Source: Calothrix sp. NIES-2100 (GTDB taxonomy: Bacteria; Cyanobacteriota; Cyanobacteriia; Cyanobacteriales; Nostocaceae). From it: 64,000 nt of DNA. The DNA is taken from the NCBI RefSeq assembly GCF_002368195.1, contig NZ_AP018178.1:1-64000 (forward strand), written 5' to 3'. Positions 6,440 to 14,433 of this stretch are shown piece by piece. The notes under the pieces are model-generated. The model was not told the origin of the DNA. It ran no database searches and saw nothing but the letters and a program-made list of their open reading frames with translations. Within the stretch, counting starts at the first letter, position 1, and every line of letters starts with the position of its first letter. The translations under genes were made by a program, and so were the position numbers.

Positions 6440-9400
6440 TTAAGAAGCAGATTTTTCGCGCTCTGATGGTAGGCTAATGACTTCATGTTCGCCGGATGCA
6501 GGGCGGGGTGGTTTTTTGCCGAAGCCGTAGCGTAATGTATTCATGATCCAGCGTTGGAAGTTGTCAATATAGCTAAATATCACTGGTACTACCACCAGCG
6601 TTAGTAATGTAGAAGTTGTGAAGCCACCCATGATGGCGATTCCCATCGGTTGGCGGACTTCGGAACCGACACCAATTCCTAATGCTAGGGGTAGAGTACC
6701 GGCGATTGTCGCCATAGAGGTCATCATAATTGGGCGTAAGCGTGATACACCAGCTTCTATAAGTGCTTGACGTTGGCTTTTGCCTTCTTGCATGTTGATG
6801 ATTGTATAGTCCACCAAAAGAATTGAGTTTTTGGTGACAACCCCCAACAGCAGTACAATGCCAATTAAGGCATAGAGTCCTAAGGGTTTTTGCATCACCA
6901 TCAAGGCTACTAATGCACCGCCTAAGCAAAAGGGTAAGGCTGCCATAATCGATAGCGGATGCAGGAAGTTGTTATACAGCAACACGAGAATTGCATAGAT
7001 GCAGAGAATTGCTAATCCCAAAGCGCTACCAAAACCTCTAAAGATGTCTTGCATAATTTTTGCACCGCCGGAGGGTTGTTGTACTACTCCTGGGGGCAAG
7101 TTTTGCATGATTGGTAGTTTATTTACTGCTTGGACTGCTTCTCCCAAGGCGATACCTTGCAAATTGGCTTCGACTGCAACTTGACGGGCGCGATCGTAGC
7201 GGTTGATGGTTGCAGGGCCGCTACCAAAGCGGATATCTGCAACGGCGAGGAGGGGAACTAAGCTACCATTTTGGCTGGGAACTTGGAGATTTTTGATATT
7301 GTTGATGTCTGCGCGTGCTCTGGGATCGATTTGCACGCGAATGGGGATTTGCCGATCGCTTAAATTATATTTGGCTAAGTTGGCATCGTTATCACCAATC
7401 GTTGCTAGGGAAGCTGTACGAGCGATCGCTTGCACGGTAACACCCAAATCGGCGGCGCGTTGGGGATCGGGTATTACCAGAATTTCTGGTTTCACCAAAC
7501 TGGCGCTAGAAGAGACTTCCACTAATCCGGGTATGGTTCGCATCTGCTTTTCTAGTGCTTCAGATGCTTGGCTGAGGGCTTGGGGATTTTCACTGCGGAG
7601 AACTATTGATAAACCTTTTCGGCTATCACCTGGTACTTGGCTTTGGAAACTAATTCTCGCTCCTGGTATTTGTTGGAATAAGGGGCGGATTTGTTCCTCA
7701 AACTGTTTTTGGGAAATCTTGCGTTCTTCTTTGGGTTTGAGATTGACAGCCAGGGTAGCTGTACTCAAATCTTCAGTGGCTACTACTTGAGCAACATAAG
7801 GGTTTTTTAGGAGAATATTAGTTGTCTTTGTTACTACCTGATTCATATCTGCCAAAGTGGAACCAGGGGGTATTTCAATCGCAATACTAGAAAGACCGTA
7901 GTCGCCATCATCAACGAAACCCTTGGGAATCATGGGAACTAGCATTACACTAGCCATGAAGAAAGCGATCGCGATCGCAATTGTGGTTAATCTATGTCTG
8001 AGTGCCCATTGCAACAGCGATTTATAAGGCTGAAATCTCCGAGGCTTGATAGTGCTAAGTTTTTTGTTTTTGTTGTGGTGGGTGGATAGTTTAAATTTAG
8101 AATTGAAAAATGGGATAAATCTGGCCTTTTTCTGTGTTTGGTCTTTATCCTTGAGTAAATAAGCCCCCATCATGGGGGTAACCATGCGGGCGACTAAGGT
8201 TGAAAAAATTGTGGAAATCGCAACCGTAAAGCCAAAGGGTTGGAAAAATTGTCCGGGAATCCCACCCATAAAAGCTACGGGCAGAAATACAGCAATAATC
8301 GTCGCGGAAGAAGCCATCACAGCTAATCCTACTTCTTCCGAAGACTCATAAGCAGCTTGCATAGCTGATTTCCCCATTGCCATGTGCCGTTCCATGTTTT
8401 CAATTTCCACGACGGCATCATCGACTAGGTTACCGACTGCTAGGGCTAAGGCTAGCAATGTCATGTTGTTGAGGGTGTAACCTAATGCTTGCTGTACGGC
8501 AAAGGTGGGAATCATTGATAGGGGGAGGGCAACGGCAGTAATTAATGTCGCGCGCCAGTCCCGTAAAAATAGCATAATGACGATAACCGCCAGCACCGAA
8601 GCCTGAATCAACTCATCAATGGTGCTTTCGTAGGATTGGCGAACCACATCAGCCCTGGTAAAAACTAAATCCAGCTTCACATCTGGGGGGAGGGTTTTTT
8701 CTAGTTCTTGAACTGCGGCTTTAACTCCGGATTCCACTGTCACCATGACGCTACCAGTGCTGCGGAGAACCTGAAAGGCTACCACTGGCTTGTTATTCAA
8801 GCTTGCAGTTTGTCGGATGTCACCAAACTGATCTTCAACAGTCCCCAAGCTGGATAAGGGTACGGAACCACCGGCAGGTAAGATGATTTCGTAGGTTTTC
8901 AACACATTGACACTGGCGGCGCTACCTAATGTCCTGATACTTTGTTCGCTACCACCTAATTCTGCACGTCCACCAGGTAAGTTAATATTCAAAGCGCGGA
9001 CTTGATCGTTTACCTGGGTGGCGGTGATACCTAAAGATTGCAAGCGATTGGGATCGAGGTTAATTCTAATTTCCCGATCAACCCCACCCACACGTTTAAT
9101 TTGGGCGACACCTTTAACTGCTAACAAGGCGCGGCTAATAGTTTGGTCTGTGAGGTTGCTTAACTCTTCTACAGAAAGCCGATCGGATTTGACAACGTAT
9201 GTCATGATCGGCCCACCAGCAAAATCGAGACGTTGGACAATCGGATCGTTGATGTCTTGCGGTAAACTTTGGCGAATTTGAGCGATCGCATTTCGCACAT
9301 CATTGGTAGCCCGATCGCTATTTGTCCCTAATAAAAAATTGATTGTCGTTGTAGAATTACCATCAGTAACCTTCGATATCATGTTATCGATATTGCCCAA

Positions 9401-9625
9401 CCCAGCAACCGCATCTTCAATCTTCTTTGTCACTTGCGATTCAAGTTCCGCTGGGCCTGCACCTGGTTGGGTGACTATCACCGAAACTGCGGGAATATCA
9501 ACATTGGGGTTGGTATCTATACCTAAGGAAGTGAAAGAAAACCAACCGACTATCGTCAAAATCAAAAATAAGACTATCGTAGGAACAGGTTTTTTAATCG
9601 ACCAAGCAGAGATATTAAAAGACAT
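6440..9625 (-). CDS. RND efflux transporter, inner-membrane pump (HAE1/AcrB type)
   Basis: At 1061 residues this is full length for the hydrophobe/amphiphile efflux family. It has the N-terminal membrane helix after ISAWSIKKPVPT, two large periplasmic loops, and two groups of six helices. The proton-relay aspartates appear in GNLVDDAVVEIENMERH (helix 4), and the second half carries TKNSILLVDY and GVSRLRPIMMTS. It should form a trimer that exports drugs or other small molecules with proton uptake, in complex with the membrane-fusion protein encoded 78 bp upstream (9704-11179) and an outer-membrane TolC-like channel not in this window. The substrate cannot be told. Confidence 0.95.
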   Translation of the reverse strand: MSFNISAWSIKKPVPTIVLFLILTIVGWFSFTSLGIDTNPNVDIPAVSVIVTQPGAGPAELESQVTKKIEDAVAGLGNIDNMISKVTDGNSTTTINFLLGTNSDRATNDVRNAIAQIRQSLPQDINDPIVQRLDFAGGPIMTYVVKSDRLSVEELSNLTDQTISRALLAVKGVAQIKRVGGVDREIRINLDPNRLQSLGITATQVNDQVRALNINLPGGRAELGGSEQSIRTLGSAASVNVLKTYEIILPAGGSVPLSSLGTVEDQFGDIRQTASLNNKPVVAFQVLRSTGSVMVTVESGVKAAVQELEKTLPPDVKLDLVFTRADVVRQSYESTIDELIQASVLAVIVIMLFLRDWRATLITAVALPLSMIPTFAVQQALGYTLNNMTLLALALAVGNLVDDAVVEIENMERHMAMGKSAMQAAYESSEEVGLAVMASSATIIAVFLPVAFMGGIPGQFFQPFGFTVAISTIFSTLVARMVTPMMGAYLLKDKDQTQKKARFIPFFNSKFKLSTHHNKNKKLSTIKPRRFQPYKSLLQWALRHRLTTIAIAIAFFMASVMLVPMIPKGFVDDGDYGLSSIAIEIPPGSTLADMNQVVTKTTNILLKNPYVAQVVATEDLSTATLAVNLKPKEERKISQKQFEEQIRPLFQQIPGARISFQSQVPGDSRKGLSIVLRSENPQALSQASEALEKQMRTIPGLVEVSSSASLVKPEILVIPDPQRAADLGVTVQAIARTASLATIGDNDANLAKYNLSDRQIPIRVQIDPRARADINNIKNLQVPSQNGSLVPLLAVADIRFGSGPATINRYDRARQVAVEANLQGIALGEAVQAVNKLPIMQNLPPGVVQQPSGGAKIMQDIFRGFGSALGLAILCIYAILVLLYNNFLHPLSIMAALPFCLGGALVALMVMQKPLGLYALIGIVLLLGVVTKNSILLVDYTIINMQEGKSQRQALIEAGVSRLRPIMMTSMATIAGTLPLALGIGVGSEVRQPMGIAIMGGFTTSTLLTLVVVPVIFSYIDNFQRWIMNTLRYGFGKKPPRPASGEHEVISLPSEREKSAS

Positions 9626-9703
9626 CGTAAATTTTAGTTTTGAGTTTTTGCGAAAAGTTAAGGCAGTGACAACAAAGAGTTATGTAGTCAGCACCCCTAG
9701 CCC

Positions 9704-11179
9704 CTAGTCCCTAGCTACTAATACTTTGTCACCATCTTTGAGATAACCTGCACCTTTAACTACCACGCGATCGCCTAATTTCAATCCGCTTTTTATTTCC
9801 ACCCTGTTACCGTTTATCGGTTCTCCTAGTTCTACTTTCTGGGCGCGAACAATGTCTTCACCCGATAGCATGAATACAATCACGCTGCCATCAGGTTGGG
9901 GTTGAACGGCTTTTTGTGGTACTGTCATTCCCATAGCGTTATTTGTGGTAATCGCCGCCCGGGCAAACATTCCTGGTTTTAGCAGATTTGTTGCTCTTAT
10001 GTCGATTTTGACGATAGCTTCCCTTCTTTGGTCGTTTACCATAGGTTCTATCTCTCTGACTCTTCCCTCCAACTTCACAAGCCGATTCAAATCAGAGGTG
10101 ACGTCTACCGTTGCGCCTACTTTTACTAAGGGAAGTTGAATTTCGGGGACTTTGGCTTGCAGTTCTAATTTGCGATCGCGAATAATGGAAAACAGCTTTT
10201 GTGTCCCGCCTATAATATTCCCTACTTGGGTTTGCGGGGGTACACCTGTGACATCCCCAACTCTGGCGAGTTTTTCGGCAATAATTCCCGACACAGGCGC
10301 AACCACTAAGGTTTGTCCGATTTGGGTTTGTAACTGTCCCACCTTCGCCGCACTATTACGCACATCAGCTTGGGCTTTGTTGACATTCGCTTGGGCAATA
10401 CTGATATTTGCTTGACTACCACCAACATTAGCTTGGGCGCTACGAATATTTTCCTTTGCTAAACGCACTCCTTCAGTTGCAGTTTTCACAGTGTAAGAAC
10501 GGGTATCGAGTTCTTGTTGACTAATTGCACCGGAAGCAGCAAGTTTTTGATAACGCTGAAAATTCTTTTCGGCTTCCTCTAACCTCGCCTGTGCTTGGGC
10601 TAAATCCGCTTGTCTTTGCTTGACAATTGCCAGATTTGCTGAGACAGTTGCTTGCTTAGATGTCACATCCGCTTGCTTAGATGTCACATCCGCTTGCTTC
10701 GATTGCACATCAGCCTTAGCTTGGCTAATTTGAGTTTGCAGTATAGAATCATCTAAGACTGCCAACACTTGGCCTTTTTTGACAAAAGCCCCTTCTTTGA
10801 CATTTTCGGGAATTTGTTGAATTTGCAGCCCGTTAGTTTGGGGTAAGACAGGAATTAAATCAGATGCGGCTACAGTACCAGTAGTAGCGAGAGTCTGGGC
10901 AATACTCGCAGGTTCTACAGCAGCGATGGTTACTGTCATCGCTGGTTTAACTGGCGATGCTGGTTTATTCGCTACAGCATTTTGTTGAGGTGCTGCATTA
11001 TGTTTGAATGCTCCCACACCACCAAGTGCGATCGCAAACCCTAAACCAGTACCTAGCAATAAAGGCATTAACCACAGGCGAGTTTGTCTCTCATCTAATT
11101 TTCTCGGAAAACTAGCATCCTCAACCCCCAAAGGTTCTTCCGTCTTGACTTCTGATGAACTTTCTTCACCCATCGTCAT
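9704..11179 (-). CDS. RND efflux membrane-fusion protein (periplasmic adaptor)
   Basis: The 491-residue protein has one N-terminal membrane helix (about residues 36-60), a split lipoyl half-motif around GAFVKKGQVLAVLDD, a long alpha-hairpin rich in Gln and Ala (about 150-270), the second lipoyl half VVAPVSGIIAEKLARVGD, and the C-terminal beta-barrel ending VVVKGAGYLKDGDKV. The hairpin contains a tandem repeat of SKQADVT encoded by a 21-bp direct repeat near 10663-10700. It links the pump to the outer-membrane channel. ATG 11179 has AGGAGG 7 bases upstream. It is the first gene of the two-gene operon with the pump. Confidence 0.93.
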   Translation of the reverse strand: MTMGEESSSEVKTEEPLGVEDASFPRKLDERQTRLWLMPLLLGTGLGFAIALGGVGAFKHNAAPQQNAVANKPASPVKPAMTVTIAAVEPASIAQTLATTGTVAASDLIPVLPQTNGLQIQQIPENVKEGAFVKKGQVLAVLDDSILQTQISQAKADVQSKQADVTSKQADVTSKQATVSANLAIVKQRQADLAQAQARLEEAEKNFQRYQKLAASGAISQQELDTRSYTVKTATEGVRLAKENIRSAQANVGGSQANISIAQANVNKAQADVRNSAAKVGQLQTQIGQTLVVAPVSGIIAEKLARVGDVTGVPPQTQVGNIIGGTQKLFSIIRDRKLELQAKVPEIQLPLVKVGATVDVTSDLNRLVKLEGRVREIEPMVNDQRREAIVKIDIRATNLLKPGMFARAAITTNNAMGMTVPQKAVQPQPDGSVIVFMLSGEDIVRAQKVELGEPINGNRVEIKSGLKLGDRVVVKGAGYLKDGDKVLVARD

Positions 11180-11444
11180 ACCTTTACCTCCTAATGTATA
11201 TAAAATACTCTACTCGGATTTTTTAAGAAAGGTTGATTTTTATTAAATTATATTAAATATTTAAACTCTTTACTGGAAAGAGTGCTGAGTCAATTGTCAT
11301 TGGTCATTAGTCAATTGTCATTAGTCATTCTTACAAAGTTCTGATGCCTGCGGCAAGCCGCTCCGCGTCTACGGAGGAAACCTCCGCTCAGACTTTGCGC
11401 TTTGTCAGTTGTCATTGGGCAATAGTCATTTGTCCCCCTTCCCC

Positions 11445-11627
11445 AGGGCTGTTTCATTCGATAATGAGGTGGAATTTGTCAATATCATGGGCGATGTTTT
11501 TTTGGTATAGAAGTGAGAGAAAACCTACATTTCAACCCAGGAAAATCAAATTTTCGCCTAGAAAATTCGCGCGATTGCGAAACATAACCCTTGACATTAT
11601 GAGCCTTTGAGGGAATGAAACAGCCCT
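11445..11627. mobile_element. 183-bp IS relic or MITE with 15-bp terminal inverted repeats
   Basis: AGGGCTGTTTCATTC at 11445-11459 is perfectly repeated in inverse at 11613-11627. On the minus strand a short frame (FLSLLYQKNIAHDIDKFH) runs into a stop that lies inside the left repeat, as expected for the last codons of a transposase. The element is therefore probably an internally deleted insertion sequence. No clear target duplication is visible. The IS family was not identified. Confidence 0.6.
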
Positions 11628-11630
11628 GCT

Positions 11631-11700
11631 TGTCCCCCCTTGTCCCCTCTTGTCCCCTCTTATCCCCCCTTGTCCCCCCTTGTCCCCCCTTGTCCCCTCT
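11631..11700. repeat. C-rich tandem array, seven 10-bp units
   Basis: Seven consecutive copies in exact 10-bp register of TGTCCCCCCT and variants (TGTCCCCTCT, TATCCCCCCT). Strong strand asymmetry (C and T only, except for the G or A in each unit). It begins directly after the IS relic. Confidence 0.85.
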
Positions 11701-11994
11701 GTTTCTTTTTCATCCAGGGAGATGAAAATTTTTTATTTTGTCTGCCGATGAAAGGATAGCCTATCTTGTGGGAAGAATATAAAAATAGATAGAAATCTCA
11801 TCTACCTAAAAAGGAGAAAATCTGTATAATCGTCAAGTCGCTTTGCTCTAATTCCTAATTAGGCGCTGTCTAATTCATAATTGTAATCAGTAGTCGCTCT
11901 GTCCCCCAGTAATTACGAATTACGAATTGTTTCAGACTGCTCTGGCAGTTTTGCAAATAAACAAATAAATTATTATCTAAGTGAGTAACCACAG

Positions 11995-12864
11995 ATGTTC
12001 AATGCTACGGAAATTTTAATTGATGCCTTTGTCGCTCAAATTCGAGAAGGTTATCACCGCACCTATGGCGCTTTCAAACATGATTATCAAGATATCATTG
12101 CTTGGGCTGGAAACATGGCTTTAGAAAATATTGCCAACAGTGATGCACTGTATCACAACGTCGAACACACGATTCTTGTGACCCTAGTAGGACAGGAAAT
12201 TTTACGGGGTAAACATATCCGAGAGGGTGGTGTTTCCAGTGACGATTGGTTACATTTTATTATCTCCTTAGTCTGTCATGATATTGGCTATGTTAAAGGA
12301 GTTTGTCGCCAAGACCAAGAAGCGGAAGGTTTATATGCGACTGGCAAAAATGACCAAATGGTTCCTCTGCCTACCGGTGCTTCTGATGCCAGTCTCATAC
12401 CTTATCATGTGGATCGGGGTAAGCTATTTATAGATGAACGTTTTGGTGGACACAAATTAATTGATGCTGAGGTAATTAAGTCTAATATTGAATTAACTAG
12501 ATTCCCTGTCCCGAAAGCTGAAGATCATCAAGATACAAATAACTATGCAGGCTTAGTACGCGCAGCTGATTTGATTGGTCAATTAAGCGATCCGCGTTAC
12601 TTAAAGAAAATTACTTCTTTATTTTATGAGTTTGAAGAAACTGGGATGAATAAAGTCTTAAACTATCAAACTCCAGGTGATTTACGGAAGAATTACGCAA
12701 AATTTTACTGGAATGGCGTTTATCCCTATGTCAAAGACGCATTGCGTTACCTGTCGCTAACACAGCAAGGTAAACAAATATTAGCTAATCTTTACTCCAA
12801 TGTGTTTGTCGTAGAACATGAAAAACAACAAGAAGAATTGCGGTTATTAGTTAATAGTCATTAG
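11995..12864 (+). CDS. HD-domain metal-dependent phosphohydrolase
   Basis: The 289-residue protein has the HD-domain ligands in order: His in LYHNVEHTILV, the HD pair in VCHDIGYVKG, and a late Asp in RAADLIGQLSD. These residues bind one or two divalent metals and hydrolyse phosphoester or phosphoanhydride bonds, often in nucleotides; the true substrate is unknown. The frame begins MFNATEILIDAF and has no signal peptide. The last codons (NSH and the stop TAG) are written by the first units of a heptamer array that follows, so the array forms the C-terminus. Confidence 0.85.
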   Translation: MFNATEILIDAFVAQIREGYHRTYGAFKHDYQDIIAWAGNMALENIANSDALYHNVEHTILVTLVGQEILRGKHIREGGVSSDDWLHFIISLVCHDIGYVKGVCRQDQEAEGLYATGKNDQMVPLPTGASDASLIPYHVDRGKLFIDERFGGHKLIDAEVIKSNIELTRFPVPKAEDHQDTNNYAGLVRAADLIGQLSDPRYLKKITSLFYEFEETGMNKVLNYQTPGDLRKNYAKFYWNGVYPYVKDALRYLSLTQQGKQILANLYSNVFVVEHEKQQEELRLLVNSH

Positions 12865-12978
12865 TCATTAGTCATTAGTCATTAGTCATTAGTCATTGGT
12901 CAATGGTCAAGAAATTCTCGATTGTGGACTCTTGACTATTAACCCTTAACCCTTGACTATTAACTATTGACCCTTGAC
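12853..12978. repeat. heptamer tandem array (AGTCATT / TTGACTATTAACCC)
   Basis: Five or more exact copies of AGTCATT start at 12856 and then drift into GGTCAATGGTCAAG and TTGACTATTAACCC-like units up to the start of the permease gene. This matches the short tandemly repeated repetitive (STRR) sequences known from heterocystous cyanobacteria. It provides the stop codon of the upstream gene. Confidence 0.85.
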
Positions 12979-12992
12979 TTTTGATTAAAATT

Positions 12993-14108
12993 ATGGATTG
13001 GTGGCAACGGCTGAAAAAGAATCCTTTGGCGCGATTTGGGGCGATTTTGCTATTAGTTTTCTATGTAGCGGTAATTGCTGCTGATTTCGTCGCCCCTTAC
13101 GATCCTTATGCATCACAACCAAATGGTTCGTTGCTACCACCAACCAAGATTCACTGGACTTCGCCATCAGGACAGTTTATCGGCCCTCATATTTATCCTA
13201 CGACTCAGGGAGACACCAACTTAGAAACAGGCGATCGCAAATTGCTCGTAGACTTCAAAAAACCTTCACCCCTGCGTTTATTTGTCTCTGGCCCAGAATA
13301 CCGCGTGTTTCAATTAAGTTTACCACTACCACCCAAGTGGGACGAAGTCACCATTATCCCTGGTATACCTTTAAATTGGCATTTGTTTGGCACTACTGGC
13401 GAAGCAAAATTTAACATTTTAGGTACTGACGATCAAGGGCGCGATCAATTCAGCCGTTTATTACATGGAGGTCGCATCAGCCTGTTTATTGGTATCTTTG
13501 GTGTGATCATCACCTACCCCCTTGGTTTACTCATCGGCGGTATTTCTGGTTATTTTGGCGGTATTATTGATACCTTAATCATGCGCCTTGCAGAAGTGCT
13601 GATGACTTTCCCCAGCATTTACTTGTTGGTGACATTGGGTGCAGTATTACCACCAGGTTTAAGTAGCACCCAACGGTTTTTGTTGATTGTGGTAATTACT
13701 TCAGTAATTAGCTGGGCAGGTTTAGCAAGGGTAATTCGCGGACAGGTACTATCAATAAAAGAGCGAGAATTTGTCCAAGCAGCACGAGCAATGGGCGGTA
13801 AACCACTATATATCATCCTCCGTCACGTTTTGCCACAAACTGCTACCTATGTGATTATTTCTGCAACTTTAGCTGTTCCCAGTTTTATTGGCGCCGAAGC
13901 TGTCTTGAGTCTCATCGGCTTAGGAATTCAACAACCAGACCCATCTTGGGGTAATATGCTCTCTCTAGCCAGTAATGCATCGATTTTGGTACTGCAACCT
14001 TGGCTCATCTGGCCGCCAGCATTGTTAATTATTCTGACTGTACTTGCTTTCAATTTACTCGGTGATGGTCTAAGAGATGCACTCGACCCCCGCAGTTTAA
14101 GACGTTAG
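12993..14108 (+). CDS. ABC transporter permease, OppC/DppC type
   Basis: The 371-residue protein has an N-terminal membrane helix (ARFGAILLLVFYVAVIAADF), a periplasmic region of about 110 residues, then five more helices. The EAA loop that contacts the ATPase reads EFVQAARAMGGKPLYIILRH. This is the second permease subunit of peptide, nickel or dipeptide importers (inner membrane). It stands alone: neither the OppB partner, the binding protein nor the ATPases are nearby, as often in cyanobacteria where these subunits are scattered. ATG 12993 was preferred over an in-frame TTG 12 bases upstream. Confidence 0.92.
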   Translation: MDWWQRLKKNPLARFGAILLLVFYVAVIAADFVAPYDPYASQPNGSLLPPTKIHWTSPSGQFIGPHIYPTTQGDTNLETGDRKLLVDFKKPSPLRLFVSGPEYRVFQLSLPLPPKWDEVTIIPGIPLNWHLFGTTGEAKFNILGTDDQGRDQFSRLLHGGRISLFIGIFGVIITYPLGLLIGGISGYFGGIIDTLIMRLAEVLMTFPSIYLLVTLGAVLPPGLSSTQRFLLIVVITSVISWAGLARVIRGQVLSIKEREFVQAARAMGGKPLYIILRHVLPQTATYVIISATLAVPSFIGAEAVLSLIGLGIQQPDPSWGNMLSLASNASILVLQPWLIWPPALLIILTVLAFNLLGDGLRDALDPRSLRR

Positions 14109-14123
14109 ATTTGATTGGCTACA

Positions 14124-14156
14124 AGATCCCCGACTTCTTCAAGAAGTCGGGGATCT
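14124..14156. terminator. 33-nt near-perfect hairpin, possible bidirectional terminator
   Basis: AGATCCCCGACTTCTT is followed after one base by its exact complement. It lies 16 bp after the permease stop and between two convergent genes. There is no T-run on either side, so rho-independent termination is uncertain; the same CCCCGACTTCTT word is common as a dispersed repeat in Nostoc-type genomes. Confidence 0.5.
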
Positions 14157-14179
14157 GACCCCTCGCGACCGATGATAGG

Positions 14180-14394
14180 TTATTGCATGAGAATTTGGCG
14201 GATTAAAATGCTCATTACCTCCTCTGGGTTGCCGGTTGGTATCAATGGACTCCAGTCGCCTGCGCTAGCGTAGCCAATTACCTGTAAATAGTGGATTGTG
14301 CTGGTAACTGCTTTGGGAGAACCAATCGCTTTTCAAGCTATCTATGATTTTATCGTTCTTGTTGCACCGCTTTCACAGCTACATCAGCACGCAT
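14180..14394 (-). pseudogene. broken small gene, about 70 codons
   Basis: From ATG 14394 the frame reads MRADVAVKAVQQER and stops; after frameshifts a second frame carries KAIGSPKAVTSTIHYLQ, then GDWSPLIPTGNPEEVMS and ends ILIRQILMQ at 14180. Read together these make a compact protein of about 70 residues that resembles a conserved small cyanobacterial protein of unknown function. The stretch GYASAG between the two halves coincides with a short GCTACGCTAGCGCAGGC repeat, which may itself be an insertion. It lies just downstream of the CHAT gene on the same strand. Confidence 0.5.
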
Positions 14395-14433
14395 CTTGTC
14401 GCTAGTTTAGGGTTTGATAACTGGTAAAATGGG

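Larger units (their letters stand above)
11180..11994. other. 815-bp repeat-filled spacer
   Basis: No gene is seen between the efflux operon and the HD-domain gene. The spacer holds a heptamer-type array (11288-11330, variants of AGTCATT and GTCAATT), a small palindromic repeat (about 11343-11385), an IS relic (11445-11627) and a C-rich 10-bp array (11631-11700). The divergent promoters of the two neighbouring genes must lie at its ends. Confidence 0.7.

Noticed and set aside
7203..7790. Long plus-strand open frame (195 codons) within the RND pump gene
   Set aside because: It is the antisense shadow of a strongly conserved transporter gene; composition and lack of homologous motifs argue against it.
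11631..11700. CRISPR array
   Set aside because: Units of 10 bp follow each other without spacers; a tandem repeat, not a CRISPR. No array with spaced repeats was seen in the window.
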